From contig CAVZTJ010000015.1 of NCBI GenBank assembly GCA_963778075.1, forward strand, positions 930,001 to 994,000: 64,000 bases of DNA, read 5' to 3'. Made by a program: the position numbers and the translations under genes. The notes below the pieces were generated by a model that did no database searches, had not been told where the DNA came from, and worked only from the letters and a program-made list of their open reading frames with translations. Within the stretch, counting starts at the first letter, position 1. Every line of letters starts with the position of its first letter. The stretch is from JASHPR01 sp963778075. Lineage in GTDB: Bacteria; Actinomycetota; Actinomycetes; Streptosporangiales; Streptosporangiaceae. Shown here in pieces: positions 47,684 to 57,240 of this stretch.

Positions 47684-50050
47684 CTACGAGCTGGACCGGA
47701 GCCGGCGAGAGACCTCCCAGAATGCGACCAGCACGACGATGCCGGCCGCGCCGATGAGCAGCGTCTGCCAGAGATGGCTGCTCGGCAGTGCCAGCGCGTA
47801 GAAACGGCGCACCGCGGCTACCGGGAACAGCGCGATGAACCCGGCCACCATGGCGCCGACCAGCACGAGCCTGCGCCAGGTCAGCGGCATCGCCAGCAGC
47901 ACCAGCACGCCCAGGCTGAGCATGAGAGCGACCAGCGTCGCCGCGGTGCGCTGCTGCACCAGCGGCAGGGCGTCGGCCCGGGCGAGGGCATACGCCGCGA
48001 ACGTCGCCGCCGCGACCAGGCAGCCGGCCGGGATCGCGAAACGCAGCACCCGGCCGACGAAGCCGGGCGAATAGCGCCGGCGGTTGGGCACGAGCGCCAG
48101 GAAGAACGACGGGATGCCGATCGCCAGGCTGTCGATGATCGTGAGGTGCCGTGGCAGGAACGGGTAAGGCAGCAGCGCGACACCGACGGCGACCGCGAGC
48201 AGGGTGGCCCACACGGTCTTGGTGACGAACAGGTTGGCCACCCGCTCGATGTTGGCCGTCACCCGCCTGCCCTCGGCGACGACGCCGGGCAGCGCGGCGA
48301 ACCGGCCATCGAGCAGCACCAGCTCCGCGACCGCCTTGGTCGCCGCCGCGCCGCTGCCCATCGCGATGCCCAGATCGGCCAGCTTGAGCGCGAGCACGTC
48401 GTTGACGCCGTCGCCGGTCATCGCCACCGTGTGCCCACGCGCTTGCAGCGCCGTGACCATGGCCTCCTTCTGATGCGGGGTGACCCGGCCGAAGACCGAG
48501 TGCTCCTCCAGCAGCCGGCCGAGCTCACCGGGGTCATCCGGCAGCTGCCGGGCGTCGACCGGGTCGCCGGCATCGGGCAGGCCGGCCGCCTTCGCGACCG
48601 CGCTGACCGTGAGCGGGCTGTCCCCGGAGATCACCTTCATCGCCACGCCCTGCGAGGCGAAGTACCTGATCGCGTCGCTGGCGTCCGGCCGCAGCCGCTC
48701 GGCCAGCAGGATGAATGCCACCGGCCGCAGGTCCGCCGGCAGCGACTCGCCGTCAAGCGGCCGCCCGGTGCGGGCGAGCGCGAGCACCCGCCGGCCGCCA
48801 GCGGCCAGGTCCGCGGCCTGAGCCAGCAGCGCCCGCTGGCCGGCTGGCAGCATCATCTCTGGCGCACCAAGCACCCAGGTTCCTTCCCCGGCGAAGCTCG
48901 CGGCGCTCCACTTGCGCGCCGCGGAGAACGGCACGGCGGCCTGTCGCGGCCACCCGTCCGGGGGTGGATATGCCTGCCCGATCGCGGCGAGCGTCGCGTT
49001 CCGGTTCTCGTCGTTTGCGAGCGCCCCGAGCGCGGCCTCGGCCGGGGCCTGGCCGTCGAGCGAGATCAGGCTGTCGAACGCGATCGTGCCGTCGGTGAGG
49101 GTGCCGGTCTTGTCCAGGCACACCACATCCACCCTGGCCAGCCCTTCGACCGCGGGAAGCTGCTGCACCAGGACCCGGCGCCGGGCGAGCGTGACCGCGG
49201 CGACGCCAAAGGCAACGCTGGTCAGCAGCACCAGGCCCTGCGGAACCATGCCGACCAGCGCGGCGACCGTTCCGGTCAGCGCCTGCTTCGTGCTCTGCCC
49301 GGAGTGCAGCTGGCTGATCATCGTCAGCACCGCCACCGGCACGATCGCCCAGGTGACGTACCGCAAGATGCGGTTGATGCCGTCGATGAGCTCGGAGCGC
49401 ACCACCGTGAAACGCCGAGCCTCCGCGGCGAGCTTGCGCGCGTAGGCCTCGTCGCCCACCGCCATGGCCTGGTAGCCGCCCGACCCGGCCGCCACGAAGC
49501 TGCCGGACAGCAGGCGGTCGCCGGCCTGCTTGGCCACCGGCTCCTGCTCACCGGTCAGCAGCGACTCATCGGCCTGCAGGCTTTCGCTATCGCGCACCAA
49601 GCCGTCGGCCACGAGCTGGTCACCGGCCCGAAGGTCGATGAGGTCACCGACCACGAGGCTGGCGATGTCGATGTCCTGAGTCGCGCCGTCCCTGATCACG
49701 CGAACCCGCGGCGCGCTGAGCACCGCGAGCCGGTCCAGCGTCCGCTTGGCGCGCAGTTCCTGGGCGATGCCGATGACCGCGTTGCTGACCAGCACGATGC
49801 CGAACAGGGCGTCCTGCGGGTCGCCGAGGGCAAGGATCACGGCCAGCAGGACGCCAAGGATCAGGTTGAACCGGGTGAAGATGTTCGCGCGGAGGATCTC
49901 GGCCACCGAGCGGCTGGTCCGGTCCGGGCCCGAGCTGCCGAGCCCGCGCGAGCGCCGTTCGGCAACCTCGGCGCTGGACAGGCCCGCAGGCGGCGTCTGC
50001 GCCGCTGGCGCAGCCAGCACCGGCGGTCCCGAAGCGCCCCGATCTGCCAT
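47684..50050 (-). CDS. P-type cation ATPase (CtpE-like, HAD-IC family)
   Basis: This 788-residue ATPase has all P-type hallmarks: TGE loop (DESLLTGEQEP), phosphorylated Asp313 in CLDKTGTLT, the nucleotide-binding domain with PFSAARKWSA, the hinge AMTGDGVNDVLALKLADLGIAMG, and about 10 membrane helices (two before the actuator, two around 230-290, six at the end). It resembles mycobacterial CtpE, a Ca2+ transporter. The helix 4 motif reads MVPQGL (268-273); I recall Glu at this Gln in many relatives, a position that binds Ca2+ in SERCA-type pumps. It converges with the histidine kinase (10 bp). Ion specificity is inferred. Confidence 0.9.
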   Translation of the reverse strand: MADRGASGPPVLAAPAAQTPPAGLSSAEVAERRSRGLGSSGPDRTSRSVAEILRANIFTRFNLILGVLLAVILALGDPQDALFGIVLVSNAVIGIAQELRAKRTLDRLAVLSAPRVRVIRDGATQDIDIASLVVGDLIDLRAGDQLVADGLVRDSESLQADESLLTGEQEPVAKQAGDRLLSGSFVAAGSGGYQAMAVGDEAYARKLAAEARRFTVVRSELIDGINRILRYVTWAIVPVAVLTMISQLHSGQSTKQALTGTVAALVGMVPQGLVLLTSVAFGVAAVTLARRRVLVQQLPAVEGLARVDVVCLDKTGTLTDGTIAFDSLISLDGQAPAEAALGALANDENRNATLAAIGQAYPPPDGWPRQAAVPFSAARKWSAASFAGEGTWVLGAPEMMLPAGQRALLAQAADLAAGGRRVLALARTGRPLDGESLPADLRPVAFILLAERLRPDASDAIRYFASQGVAMKVISGDSPLTVSAVAKAAGLPDAGDPVDARQLPDDPGELGRLLEEHSVFGRVTPHQKEAMVTALQARGHTVAMTGDGVNDVLALKLADLGIAMGSGAAATKAVAELVLLDGRFAALPGVVAEGRRVTANIERVANLFVTKTVWATLLAVAVGVALLPYPFLPRHLTIIDSLAIGIPSFFLALVPNRRRYSPGFVGRVLRFAIPAGCLVAAATFAAYALARADALPLVQQRTAATLVALMLSLGVLVLLAMPLTWRRLVLVGAMVAGFIALFPVAAVRRFYALALPSSHLWQTLLIGAAGIVVLVAFWEVSRRLRSSS

Positions 50051-50110
50051 GTCTTGCGGCGTACCCGAGCCAGGACGTCCGGAAGCCTCTGCCCGCTAAG
50101 CTCACCGATC

Positions 50111-50258
50111 ATGCGCCTGCTCGTGCTGGGCGGCACGGCCTTCGTGGGCCGGGCCATCTTTCCCCGGCGCGTTCCAGGCGGTCGGCCCGGCCGAGCCGGT
50201 CACGCTGGGCGGGCTCATCGAGACCTGCGCCCGGGCGGCGGGAAGCCAGGTCGAGATC
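50111..50258 (+). pseudogene. NAD-dependent epimerase, N-terminal stub and deletion junction
   Basis: ATG at 50111 begins MRLLVLGGTAFVGRAI, the first strand and glycine loop of an NAD-dependent epimerase, and then breaks at about 50158. After a short unrelated stretch the C-terminal part of the same kind of protein follows in another frame (FQAVGPAEPVTLGGLIETCA, then RAAGSQVEIVQVMPAGQAPP), leading straight into the chimera at 50259. An internal deletion has removed about 200 residues of the catalytic domain. Confidence 0.65.
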
Positions 50259-50747
50259 GTGCAGGTGATGCCCGCCGGCCAGGCCCCGCCCATGTTCCCG
50301 CTGATCCGGACCGACTGGGCGTCACAGCAGCGCAGCGCCGCCAAGGCCCGGGCCGCGGGCATGCCAGCGACCCCGCTGGAGGTGACCGCGGCCGACACCC
50401 TCGCGTGGGACCGCGAGCGCGGCGAGCCGCCCCTGCCCAGGGGGTACACGCCCGAAGAAGAAGCGGCGCGTGTCCGCGAGCTGGTGAACCTCGACGTGGG
50501 AGCCGCCTCGCTGTGCAGCCAGTGGACGGTCCGCGACGTAACCGCGCACATGACCATGCAAGGGGCAAACTGGATCACTGCACAGGTCAAGGCCGGGAAG
50601 CTGGCGCCGGGGACACGGCTGCCCGCTGAGCGTGACCTTGCGGAGCAATGGTCCATCGCCTACATGACTGTGCAGCGGATGATGGCCGAGCTGCGGGAAC
50701 GAGGCGTGGTTGTGTCTCAGCCCGGTAAAGGAACGTACGTGCTGTAG
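50259..50747 (+). CDS. Chimeric frame: epimerase tail + DinB/MDMPI N-terminus + GntR HTH
   Basis: One uninterrupted 162-residue frame joins three unrelated pieces. Residues 1-76 are an epimerase C-terminus (MFPLIRTDWASQQRSAAKAR, WDRERGEPPLPRGYTPEEEA). Residues ~77-101 read like the start of a maleylpyruvate-isomerase/DinB protein (SLCSQWTVRDVTAHMTM). Residues ~102-162 are a GntR winged helix (ITAQVKAGKLAPGTRLPAER, LAEQWSIAYMTVQRMMAELR, ERGVVVSQPGKGTYVL). It could be a chance product of two deletions, yet the GntR DNA-binding part is complete and in frame. GTG 50259 is the upstream limit; an ATG lies at 50265. The gene would make a DNA-binding protein without a usual sensor domain. Confidence 0.6.
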   Translation: MQVMPAGQAPPMFPLIRTDWASQQRSAAKARAAGMPATPLEVTAADTLAWDRERGEPPLPRGYTPEEEAARVRELVNLDVGAASLCSQWTVRDVTAHMTMQGANWITAQVKAGKLAPGTRLPAERDLAEQWSIAYMTVQRMMAELRERGVVVSQPGKGTYVL

Positions 50748-50900
50748 ACGGCTCCTCCGCCAAGCCGCTCGACATCGGAGCGTCATGGAACTGTGCTTCG
50801 CTGCGCAGAAGCCGGACGTGGCGGAAGGCAGCGGGCCGGAAAAGCGTTAGCAACCTGGGGACTGTGCCGTCATCCTGATGTGCGTGTCCCGTGCGCTGCC

Positions 50901-53900
50901 GTGGAGACTTCTGTTTTGACAACCTCGCTTGCCGAGCTGCGATCCCGCCTGCCCGGTATCAAGATCTCTTATCCGCCCGCTCTGCCGATCAGCCAGCGGA
51001 AGGACGAGATCGCCGCGGCGATCCGGGACAACCAGGTGATCATCGTCGCCGGAGAGACCGGATCCGGGAAGACCACCCAGCTTCCCAAGATCTGCCTCGA
51101 GATCGGCCGCGGCGTCGCCGGCCAGATCGGCCACACCCAGCCTCGCCGGATCGCGGCCCGCACGGTGGCCGAGCGGATCGCCGAGGAGCTCGGCACCGAG
51201 GTTGGCACGGCGGTCGGCTACAAGGTGCGGTTCACCGACAAGTCCAGCGACAGCACGCTCATCAAGGTGATGACCGACGGGATCCTGCTGGCCGAGATGC
51301 AGCGAGACCGGCGGCTGCAGCGCTACGACACGCTGATCATCGACGAGGCGCACGAGCGCAGCCTGAACATCGACTTCATCCTCGGCTACCTGAAGCGGCT
51401 GCTGCCCACCCGGCCCGACCTCAAGGTGATCATCACCTCGGCCACGATCGACACGGAGCGGTTCAGCAAGCATTTTGCCGGAGGCGAATCAGACGAGTAC
51501 AGCGCCGCAGGCGAATCAGGCAAGCAGAGCTGGAACGCGCCGGTGATCGAGGTGTCGGGGCGCACCTACCCGGTCGAGGTGCGGTACCGGCCGCTGGCCG
51601 ACCCGGACCGGCCCCGGGACGAGCCCAAGGACCAGTCACAGGGCATCGTGGACGCGATCCGCGAACTCCGGGCTGAGGGCCCCGGCGACGTCCTGGTATT
51701 CCTCAGCGGCGAGCGGGAGATCAGGGATGCCGCCGAAGCGCTCTCCGACCAGCCGGGCCTGACCGACATCGAGGTGCTGCCGCTCTACGCGCGGCTGTCA
51801 GCGGCCGAGCAGCACCGGGTGTTCCAGCCGCATCGCCGGTCGCGCGTGGTGCTGGCCACCAACGTCGCCGAGACCTCGCTGACCGTGCCCGGCATCAGGT
51901 ACGTGGTCGACCCGGGCACGGCACGGATCTCCCGTTACAGCCAGCGGACCAAGGTCCAGCGGCTGCCGATCGAGCGGATCTCCCGTGCCTCGGCGGACCA
52001 GCGCAAGGGCCGGTGCGGGCGGACATCCGACGGCATCTGCATCCGGCTGTACAGCGAGGAGGACTTCGAGTCGCGGCCGGAGTTCACAGAGCCGGAGATC
52101 CTGCGCACCAACCTGGCGTCGGTGATCCTGCAGGCGGCAGCGCTGAACCTCGGCGACATCGCCGACTTCCCGTTCGTCGACCCGCCGGACTCCCGCAACA
52201 TCGCCGACGGCGTGCGGCTGCTCGAAGAGCTGGGCGCGGTGGCGCCGGGCCGCGCCGGCCGCCACGGGACCCAGCTCACCGGCGTAGGGCGCAAGCTGGC
52301 CCGGCTGCCGACCGACCCACGGCTCGGCCGGATGATCCTGGAGGCCAAGCACAATGGGTGCGTCCGCGAGGTGCTGATCATCACGGCCGCGCTGTCCATC
52401 CAGGATCCCCGGGAACGCCCAGCCGACGCCCGCGAGGCCGCCGACGCCATGCACAAGCGCTTCGCCGAGCCGGGTTCCGACTTCCTCGCCCTGCTCAACC
52501 TGTGGGCCTACGTGAGCGACCAGCAGCGTGAGCTGTCGGGCTCGGCGTTCCGCCGGATGTGCCGCCGTGAATACCTGCACTACCTGCGGATCCGCGAGTG
52601 GCAGGACGTGCAGGGACAGCTGCGCCAGGCCGCCAAGGAGGTGGGCATCACCGCTGGTCCCGACCGTGGCACCGAGCGAACCGGGCGCGGGCAGGACTCC
52701 TCCGACCGGGTGCACATGTCGCTGCTGGCCGGGCTGCTGTCGCACATCGGGATGAAGGACGAACGCGGCACCGGGGAGAAGCGGCGCGGGCCCGCCGAGT
52801 TCGCCGGGGCGCGTGGTGCCAGGTTCGCGATCTTCCCCGACTCCGTGCTGGCCAGGAAGCCGCCGCAGTGGGTGGTCGCGGCAGAGCTGATCGAGACGTC
52901 CCGGCTGTGGGCGCGGACCGCGGCACGCATCGAGCCCGAATGGGCCGAGCCGCTGGCCCCGCACCTGGTCAGGCGCAGCTACAGCGAGCCGCACTGGGAT
53001 GCCAACCGGGGCGCGGCGATGGCGCTGGAGAAGGTGACCCTGTACGGCCTGCCGATCATCGCGGACCGGAAGGTGAACTACGCCAGAGTGGACCCGGCGG
53101 CCGCCCGCGAGATGTTCATCACCGGCGCGCTCGTGGAGGGCGACTGGCGAACCCACCACAAGTTCTTCGAGCGCAACCAGCGGCTCCTGGAAGAGGCGGC
53201 CGGCCTGGAGGACCGGGCCAGGCGGCGCGGCATCGTCGCCGACGACGCGGCGCTTTTCGACTTCTACGACCGGCGGATACCTAAGGACGTAACGTCCGCC
53301 CGGCACTTCGACGCCTGGTGGAAGAAGGAACGTGCGCAGACCCCAGACCTGCTGACGCTCACGCGAGCCGACCTGACCGGTCCGGCGGCCGATGAAGTGA
53401 CGGCGGCCGACTACCCCGCCCGGTGGGGCGAGCTCCCGCTGTCGTACGCGTTCGAGCCCGGTACACCGGATGACGGCGTGACTGCGGACATCCCGCTGTC
53501 CCAGCTCGGCCGCGTGAACGGCGACGAACTGGGCTGGCAGGTTCCGGGCCGGCGCGAGGAGCTGGTGACCGAGCTGATCCGGTCGATGCCGAAGGACCTG
53601 CGGCGACTGTTCGTGCCCGCGCCGGACACGGCGAGGGCCGTGACCCCCCAGTTGGGCGAGCCGCACGGCGACCTGCTGGACGCGCTGGCCCGGGAGCTCA
53701 CCCGGTTTGGCGGCGTCCCGGTGACCCGGAGCGCGTTCGATGAATCGCGGCTGCCGCCTCACCTGAGGATGACGTTCCGGGTGATGGACGGGGACCGGGA
53801 GCTGGCCAGGGGCAAGGACATCGACGCCCTGCGGGAACAGCTGCGGCCCCGGCTGCAGGCGAAGCTCACCGCGGCTGCGGGCGACCTCACCCGCACCGGC

Positions 53901-54767
53901 CTGAAGGACTGGACGATCGGCACGCTGCCCCGCGTGTTCACCCGCGACAGGGTCACGGCCTACCCGGCGCTCGCGGACACCGGCAACGCGGTGGACGTCC
54001 GCCTGTTCCCGACCGAGGCGGAAGCCAGCGCGGCGATGGCGGCCGGCACCCGCCGGCTGCTCCTGCTGCAGGTGCCCTCCGGCGTGCGCTCCATCGCCGA
54101 CCGGCTGCCGACACAGCGGAAGCTGGCCATGAGCGTCAGCCCGTACCCGAGCATCGGCGCGCTGCTCGACGACTGCGTGGCGGCAGCGGCCGACCAGGTG
54201 ATCGCGGATGCCGGCGGCCCGCCCTGGGACGCCGACGAGTTCGCGCGCCTGGTCGTCGGGGCCCGGTCGGCCCTGCCGCTGGCGACGGCGCGCGCTGTGG
54301 ACGCGACCGGGCAGGTGCTCGAGGCCGCGCACGACGCCGAGCGCCGGCTGCGGGCCAACCCCAGCGCGCCGCTGGCCGCTGCGTTCGACGACGCGCGTGC
54401 CCAGTTCGCCGGGCTGATCCACCCCGGGTTTGTCAGCGAGACCGGGCTGCGGCGGCTGCCCGACCTGGCCCGCTACCTGCGGGCGATCAGCCGCAGGCTG
54501 GACACGGTCGCGGAGGATCCCGCCCGCGACGCCGGCCGGATGGCGGCCGTCCATCGGGTCACCGACGCGTTCCGGCAAACCGTCGGAGAGCTCCCGGCCT
54601 GGCGGCGGTCCGCCGCCGACGTCCAGGCGGTGCGCTGGATGATCGAGGAACTACGCGTCAGCCTGTTCGCGCAGGTGCTGGGCACATCCGGCCCGGTGTC
54701 GGAGAAGCGGATCCTCGCCGCGCTAGCCAACATCTCCGCGCCCGCTAGCGCCCGGTCCAGCAGCTGA
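50901..54767 (+). CDS. hrpA: ATP-dependent RNA helicase HrpA
   Basis: This ~1288-residue protein is a full-length DEAH-box helicase: Walker A GETGSGKT (51-58), DEAH at 148-151, SAT in ITSATIDTERF, motifs V and VI (ATNVAETSLTVPGI, QRKGRCGR), the HA2/OB regions, and the long HrpA-specific C-terminal DUF3418-type half. It unwinds RNA; in E. coli HrpA rescues stalled ribosomes. The start is uncertain between GTG 50901 and TTG 50916; an earlier frame to 50793 is not family-like. A small insertion with the repeated GGCGAATCAG lies between the RecA domains (GGESDEYSAAGESGKQ, residues ~195-212). It is transcribed alone; the 153 bp before it is featureless. Confidence 0.95.
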   Translation: METSVLTTSLAELRSRLPGIKISYPPALPISQRKDEIAAAIRDNQVIIVAGETGSGKTTQLPKICLEIGRGVAGQIGHTQPRRIAARTVAERIAEELGTEVGTAVGYKVRFTDKSSDSTLIKVMTDGILLAEMQRDRRLQRYDTLIIDEAHERSLNIDFILGYLKRLLPTRPDLKVIITSATIDTERFSKHFAGGESDEYSAAGESGKQSWNAPVIEVSGRTYPVEVRYRPLADPDRPRDEPKDQSQGIVDAIRELRAEGPGDVLVFLSGEREIRDAAEALSDQPGLTDIEVLPLYARLSAAEQHRVFQPHRRSRVVLATNVAETSLTVPGIRYVVDPGTARISRYSQRTKVQRLPIERISRASADQRKGRCGRTSDGICIRLYSEEDFESRPEFTEPEILRTNLASVILQAAALNLGDIADFPFVDPPDSRNIADGVRLLEELGAVAPGRAGRHGTQLTGVGRKLARLPTDPRLGRMILEAKHNGCVREVLIITAALSIQDPRERPADAREAADAMHKRFAEPGSDFLALLNLWAYVSDQQRELSGSAFRRMCRREYLHYLRIREWQDVQGQLRQAAKEVGITAGPDRGTERTGRGQDSSDRVHMSLLAGLLSHIGMKDERGTGEKRRGPAEFAGARGARFAIFPDSVLARKPPQWVVAAELIETSRLWARTAARIEPEWAEPLAPHLVRRSYSEPHWDANRGAAMALEKVTLYGLPIIADRKVNYARVDPAAAREMFITGALVEGDWRTHHKFFERNQRLLEEAAGLEDRARRRGIVADDAALFDFYDRRIPKDVTSARHFDAWWKKERAQTPDLLTLTRADLTGPAADEVTAADYPARWGELPLSYAFEPGTPDDGVTADIPLSQLGRVNGDELGWQVPGRREELVTELIRSMPKDLRRLFVPAPDTARAVTPQLGEPHGDLLDALARELTRFGGVPVTRSAFDESRLPPHLRMTFRVMDGDRELARGKDIDALREQLRPRLQAKLTAAAGDLTRTGLKDWTIGTLPRVFTRDRVTAYPALADTGNAVDVRLFPTEAEASAAMAAGTRRLLLLQVPSGVRSIADRLPTQRKLAMSVSPYPSIGALLDDCVAAAADQVIADAGGPPWDADEFARLVVGARSALPLATARAVDATGQVLEAAHDAERRLRANPSAPLAAAFDDARAQFAGLIHPGFVSETGLRRLPDLARYLRAISRRLDTVAEDPARDAGRMAAVHRVTDAFRQTVGELPAWRRSAADVQAVRWMIEELRVSLFAQVLGTSGPVSEKRILAALANISAPASARSSS

Positions 54768-55205
54768 TCTCCATGCCATCCTCGACCGGGAACGCGACGG
54801 TGACGTACCCATTGGCCGGATCGCGGATGTAGGCCAGGTAGTCGGCCATGGCAGGGCCGTTGGTGTCATCCGCGGCCACCAGCGCGCCGGGCGCGAGCTT
54901 CGGCTCCAGCAGCCGGAGGACCGGGAGGCACAGGTCCTTCCACCCGTCCAGCAGCACCAGCCCGACCGGGGACGGCACGTCGGCGAGCGTCTCCAGCGCG
55001 TCGCCTTCCAGGATCGTCACCGCCGCCTCGACGCCAGCCTCCCGCAGGTTCGCCCCGGCGGCTTTGACCTTCTTGCTGCTGAGTTCCGTGGTCAGGACGT
55101 GGCCGATGCCATTGTCGGTCACCGCGGCGGCGAGATAAATGGTGGAGATCCCGAACGAGGTGCCGAACTCCACCACGGTCTGCGGCCGGCTGGCCCGGAT
55201 GACCG
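54745..55205 (-). pseudogene. O-methyltransferase-like protein, N-terminally truncated
   Basis: The minus frame from about 55205 encodes the Rossmann half of a class I methyltransferase: TVVEFGTSFGISTIYLAAAV (motif I, GTSFG), HVLTTELSSKKVKAAGANLR (acidic SAM contact), VTILEGDALETLADVPSPVG, LVLLDGWKDLCLPVLRLLEP and LAPGALVAADDTNGPAM. Members normally have 60-80 more residues at the N-terminus. Here the sequence changes into the divergent flavin oxidase's 5' region, and no start codon fits the frame near the break. It is probably a dead remnant. Its 3' end overlaps the hrpA stop by 23 bp on the opposite strand. Confidence 0.65.
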
Positions 55206-55272
55206 CTTGCCCGCCGTGTACCCGCGGGTTAGCGTTTGCCCAGGTACGGAACGGCCCAAAGGGGGCGCGGCG

Positions 55273-56916
55273 GTGCGAACGTGGGGGCCTTCCGGCGCAG
55301 GTGCGGCGCTGCGCCGCGCCCAGGCCGTCTCCCGCCTGGCCCGGCGGACCGGTTGCGGTGTGGATGAAGCCACGGAATTGCTCGACGGGCAGCTGACCCG
55401 GCGGGCGTTTCTCGGCGTTGCCGGTGCCGGCGTCCTGGCCGCGACAGCGGCGTCCCGTCTGGAGGCATCCGCCAGCAATGACTCGGCCAAGCCGCGCGTT
55501 GTCATCGTCGGCTCGGGTATCGCCGGGCTTGGCTGTGCTTACCGGCTGTGGGCCAGGCACCGCATCAGGCCGGAGGTCTACGAGTACAACACCGTGCCGG
55601 GCGGCCGGATCAGCACACTGCGCGGGCACTTCGCAGACGGCCAGATCGTCGAGAAGCATGCCGAGTTCATCAACCCCGAGCACACCGCCACGCTGGCGCT
55701 GGCGAGAGGCTTTGGCCTGACGCTCGACAACGCTGACAAGTACCCGCCGGGGACGCATCCCGGCCGGGAAACGATGCGCTTTCACGGGAAACGGTGGCCG
55801 CAGTCCGCGCTCGATCGCGACTGGCACGAGTGGGGGTGGAAGCTCTTTCACCATGCGGCCTTTGTGACCGCACCCTGGCCGCAGGAATTCAACAACAACA
55901 ACGCGGGTGGCCGCCGGTTTGACCACATGTCGGTGACGGAGTGGATAGACACCTACATCCCCGGGGGCGTGAAATCCGACTTCGGATCCGTGTGCGTCGC
56001 TGCAGTGCTTGACGAGTACGGCGGACCGGCGGACGAAATGTCAGCGCTCAATCTGGTCTATCTCCTGGGCCAGGACTCGAGCACCGCCAGTGGCGCCCAG
56101 CCCCGTCCCGAACCGGAACTGGGCGGCGCGGACGAGAAGTGGCACATTCACGGCGGCAATGACCAGCTGATCACGGGCCTGCTGGAACGCCTGCCACGCG
56201 GAGTTCTCCACCTCGGAGAACGGCTTGTGGCCATCCGCCCGCGCGCAGGCGGCGGCTACCGCTGCAGCTTCCAGCGCGCGGGCTCGACCCGCGACGTGAC
56301 AGCCGATCATGTTGTGCTGGCTCTTCCCTTCACATTGCTCCGGTCGGTGGACTTGAGCCGGGTCCCCATCGGGCCGCGGCACGTAAAGGCCATCGACACC
56401 GAGCCGCTGGGCAGCAACTCGAAGTTCTTTTTGCAGTTCTCCTCGCGCGTGTGGAACGCGGAAGGCGTGACCGGGAACTGCTTCGATGACGGCGTCGTCC
56501 AGGGCGGGTGGGATGCAACGAACTACCAGCCAGGTAAGCCGGGCATCCTTGCAGCGCTCCCGGGCGGCGTGAATGGGCTGGAGTGGGGACGGCGTTACGG
56601 CCTGAACACGTATTCCGGCAGACCTCCCGCCAAAATGATCAAGGCTTACCTCGGCGGCTTTGACGTGCTGTTCCCGCACGTCTCCCGCGCATACAACGGC
56701 CGCTCATACTTCGTCTGGTCGCCCGGCGACCCGCACTTCCTCGGCGCCTACTCCTACCTCGCCATCGGCCAGTACACGGCGTTCAACGGCATCCAAAGCA
56801 GACGAGAGGGCAACCTGCACTTCGCGGGCGAGCAGACATCCCTGAACTACCAGGGCTACATCGAGGGAGCACTGCGCAGCGGATATCGCTGCGCCGCCGA
56901 AGTAACTAAAGGTTGA
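55273..56916 (+). CDS. Flavin amine oxidase-type oxidoreductase, Tat-exported
   Basis: This 547-residue protein begins with a twin-arginine signal: LTRRAFLGVAGAGVLAATAA (about residues 40-59). The mature part has the FAD Rossmann motif VVIVGSGIAGLGCAYRL, the GGR of PGGRISTLRGHF, and the amine-oxidase C-terminal FAD loop GNLHFAGEQTSLNYQGYIEG (with GGN/DQL substrate-domain parts DEKWHIHGGNDQLITGLLE). It resembles bacterial L-amino acid/monoamine oxidases or polyketide-type oxidases, exported after folding. GTG at 55273 follows GGGGGCG. Substrate unknown. The GrpB remnant lies beyond its end. Confidence 0.87.
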   Translation: MRTWGPSGAGAALRRAQAVSRLARRTGCGVDEATELLDGQLTRRAFLGVAGAGVLAATAASRLEASASNDSAKPRVVIVGSGIAGLGCAYRLWARHRIRPEVYEYNTVPGGRISTLRGHFADGQIVEKHAEFINPEHTATLALARGFGLTLDNADKYPPGTHPGRETMRFHGKRWPQSALDRDWHEWGWKLFHHAAFVTAPWPQEFNNNNAGGRRFDHMSVTEWIDTYIPGGVKSDFGSVCVAAVLDEYGGPADEMSALNLVYLLGQDSSTASGAQPRPEPELGGADEKWHIHGGNDQLITGLLERLPRGVLHLGERLVAIRPRAGGGYRCSFQRAGSTRDVTADHVVLALPFTLLRSVDLSRVPIGPRHVKAIDTEPLGSNSKFFLQFSSRVWNAEGVTGNCFDDGVVQGGWDATNYQPGKPGILAALPGGVNGLEWGRRYGLNTYSGRPPAKMIKAYLGGFDVLFPHVSRAYNGRSYFVWSPGDPHFLGAYSYLAIGQYTAFNGIQSRREGNLHFAGEQTSLNYQGYIEGALRSGYRCAAEVTKG

Positions 56917-56950
56917 CACTCAGGCTGTTCCCACGGCCAACAGCGGTGAG

Positions 56951-57130
56951 TTAAGTCCTAATATCCCCGCCGGTGGCAGCGGCCCAGGCCTCAGCCTGAT
57001 CGAGAATGCCGAGGATCACGTCCGTTTTGGCCTCGGTGTAGGCGGGGCGATCATTGCCCCAGACCCTGGCCATCTCGCGTTTGGCCGCTGCGTAGGCCTT
57101 CCGCGCGTCCGCACTGGACCGCAGGTAGTC
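56951..57130 (-). pseudogene. GrpB-family protein, C-terminal fragment
   Basis: The minus frame reads ADYLRSSADARKAYAAAKRE, then MARVWGNDRPAYTEAKTDVI, LGILDQAEAW, which is the end of a GrpB (nucleotidyltransferase-fold UPF0157) domain of about 170 residues. The N-terminal catalytic two thirds are absent; upstream sequence (RSRFGRTCGTRGAGRN) is unrelated. It lies just past the stop of the WYL-regulator gene and seems to be debris. Confidence 0.6.
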
Positions 57131-57240
57131 AGCGTTACGACCGGCCCCTCGCGTTCCGCATGTCCTGCCAAACCGCGAACGGATCGCCCCTGCCTGCCTG
57201 GCGGCGATCGTCTCGCTCCACCCGCTCCGGGCGGGAGCTG

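Noticed and set aside
47774..50629. A 951-codon plus-strand frame antisense to the P-type ATPase
   Set aside because: The minus strand has a full set of P-type motifs; the plus-strand product is Arg/Gln-rich low complexity, a shadow of the GC pattern.
51798..54578. A 926-codon minus-strand frame under hrpA
   Set aside because: HrpA motifs on the plus strand are unambiguous; the antisense product has no recognisable domain.
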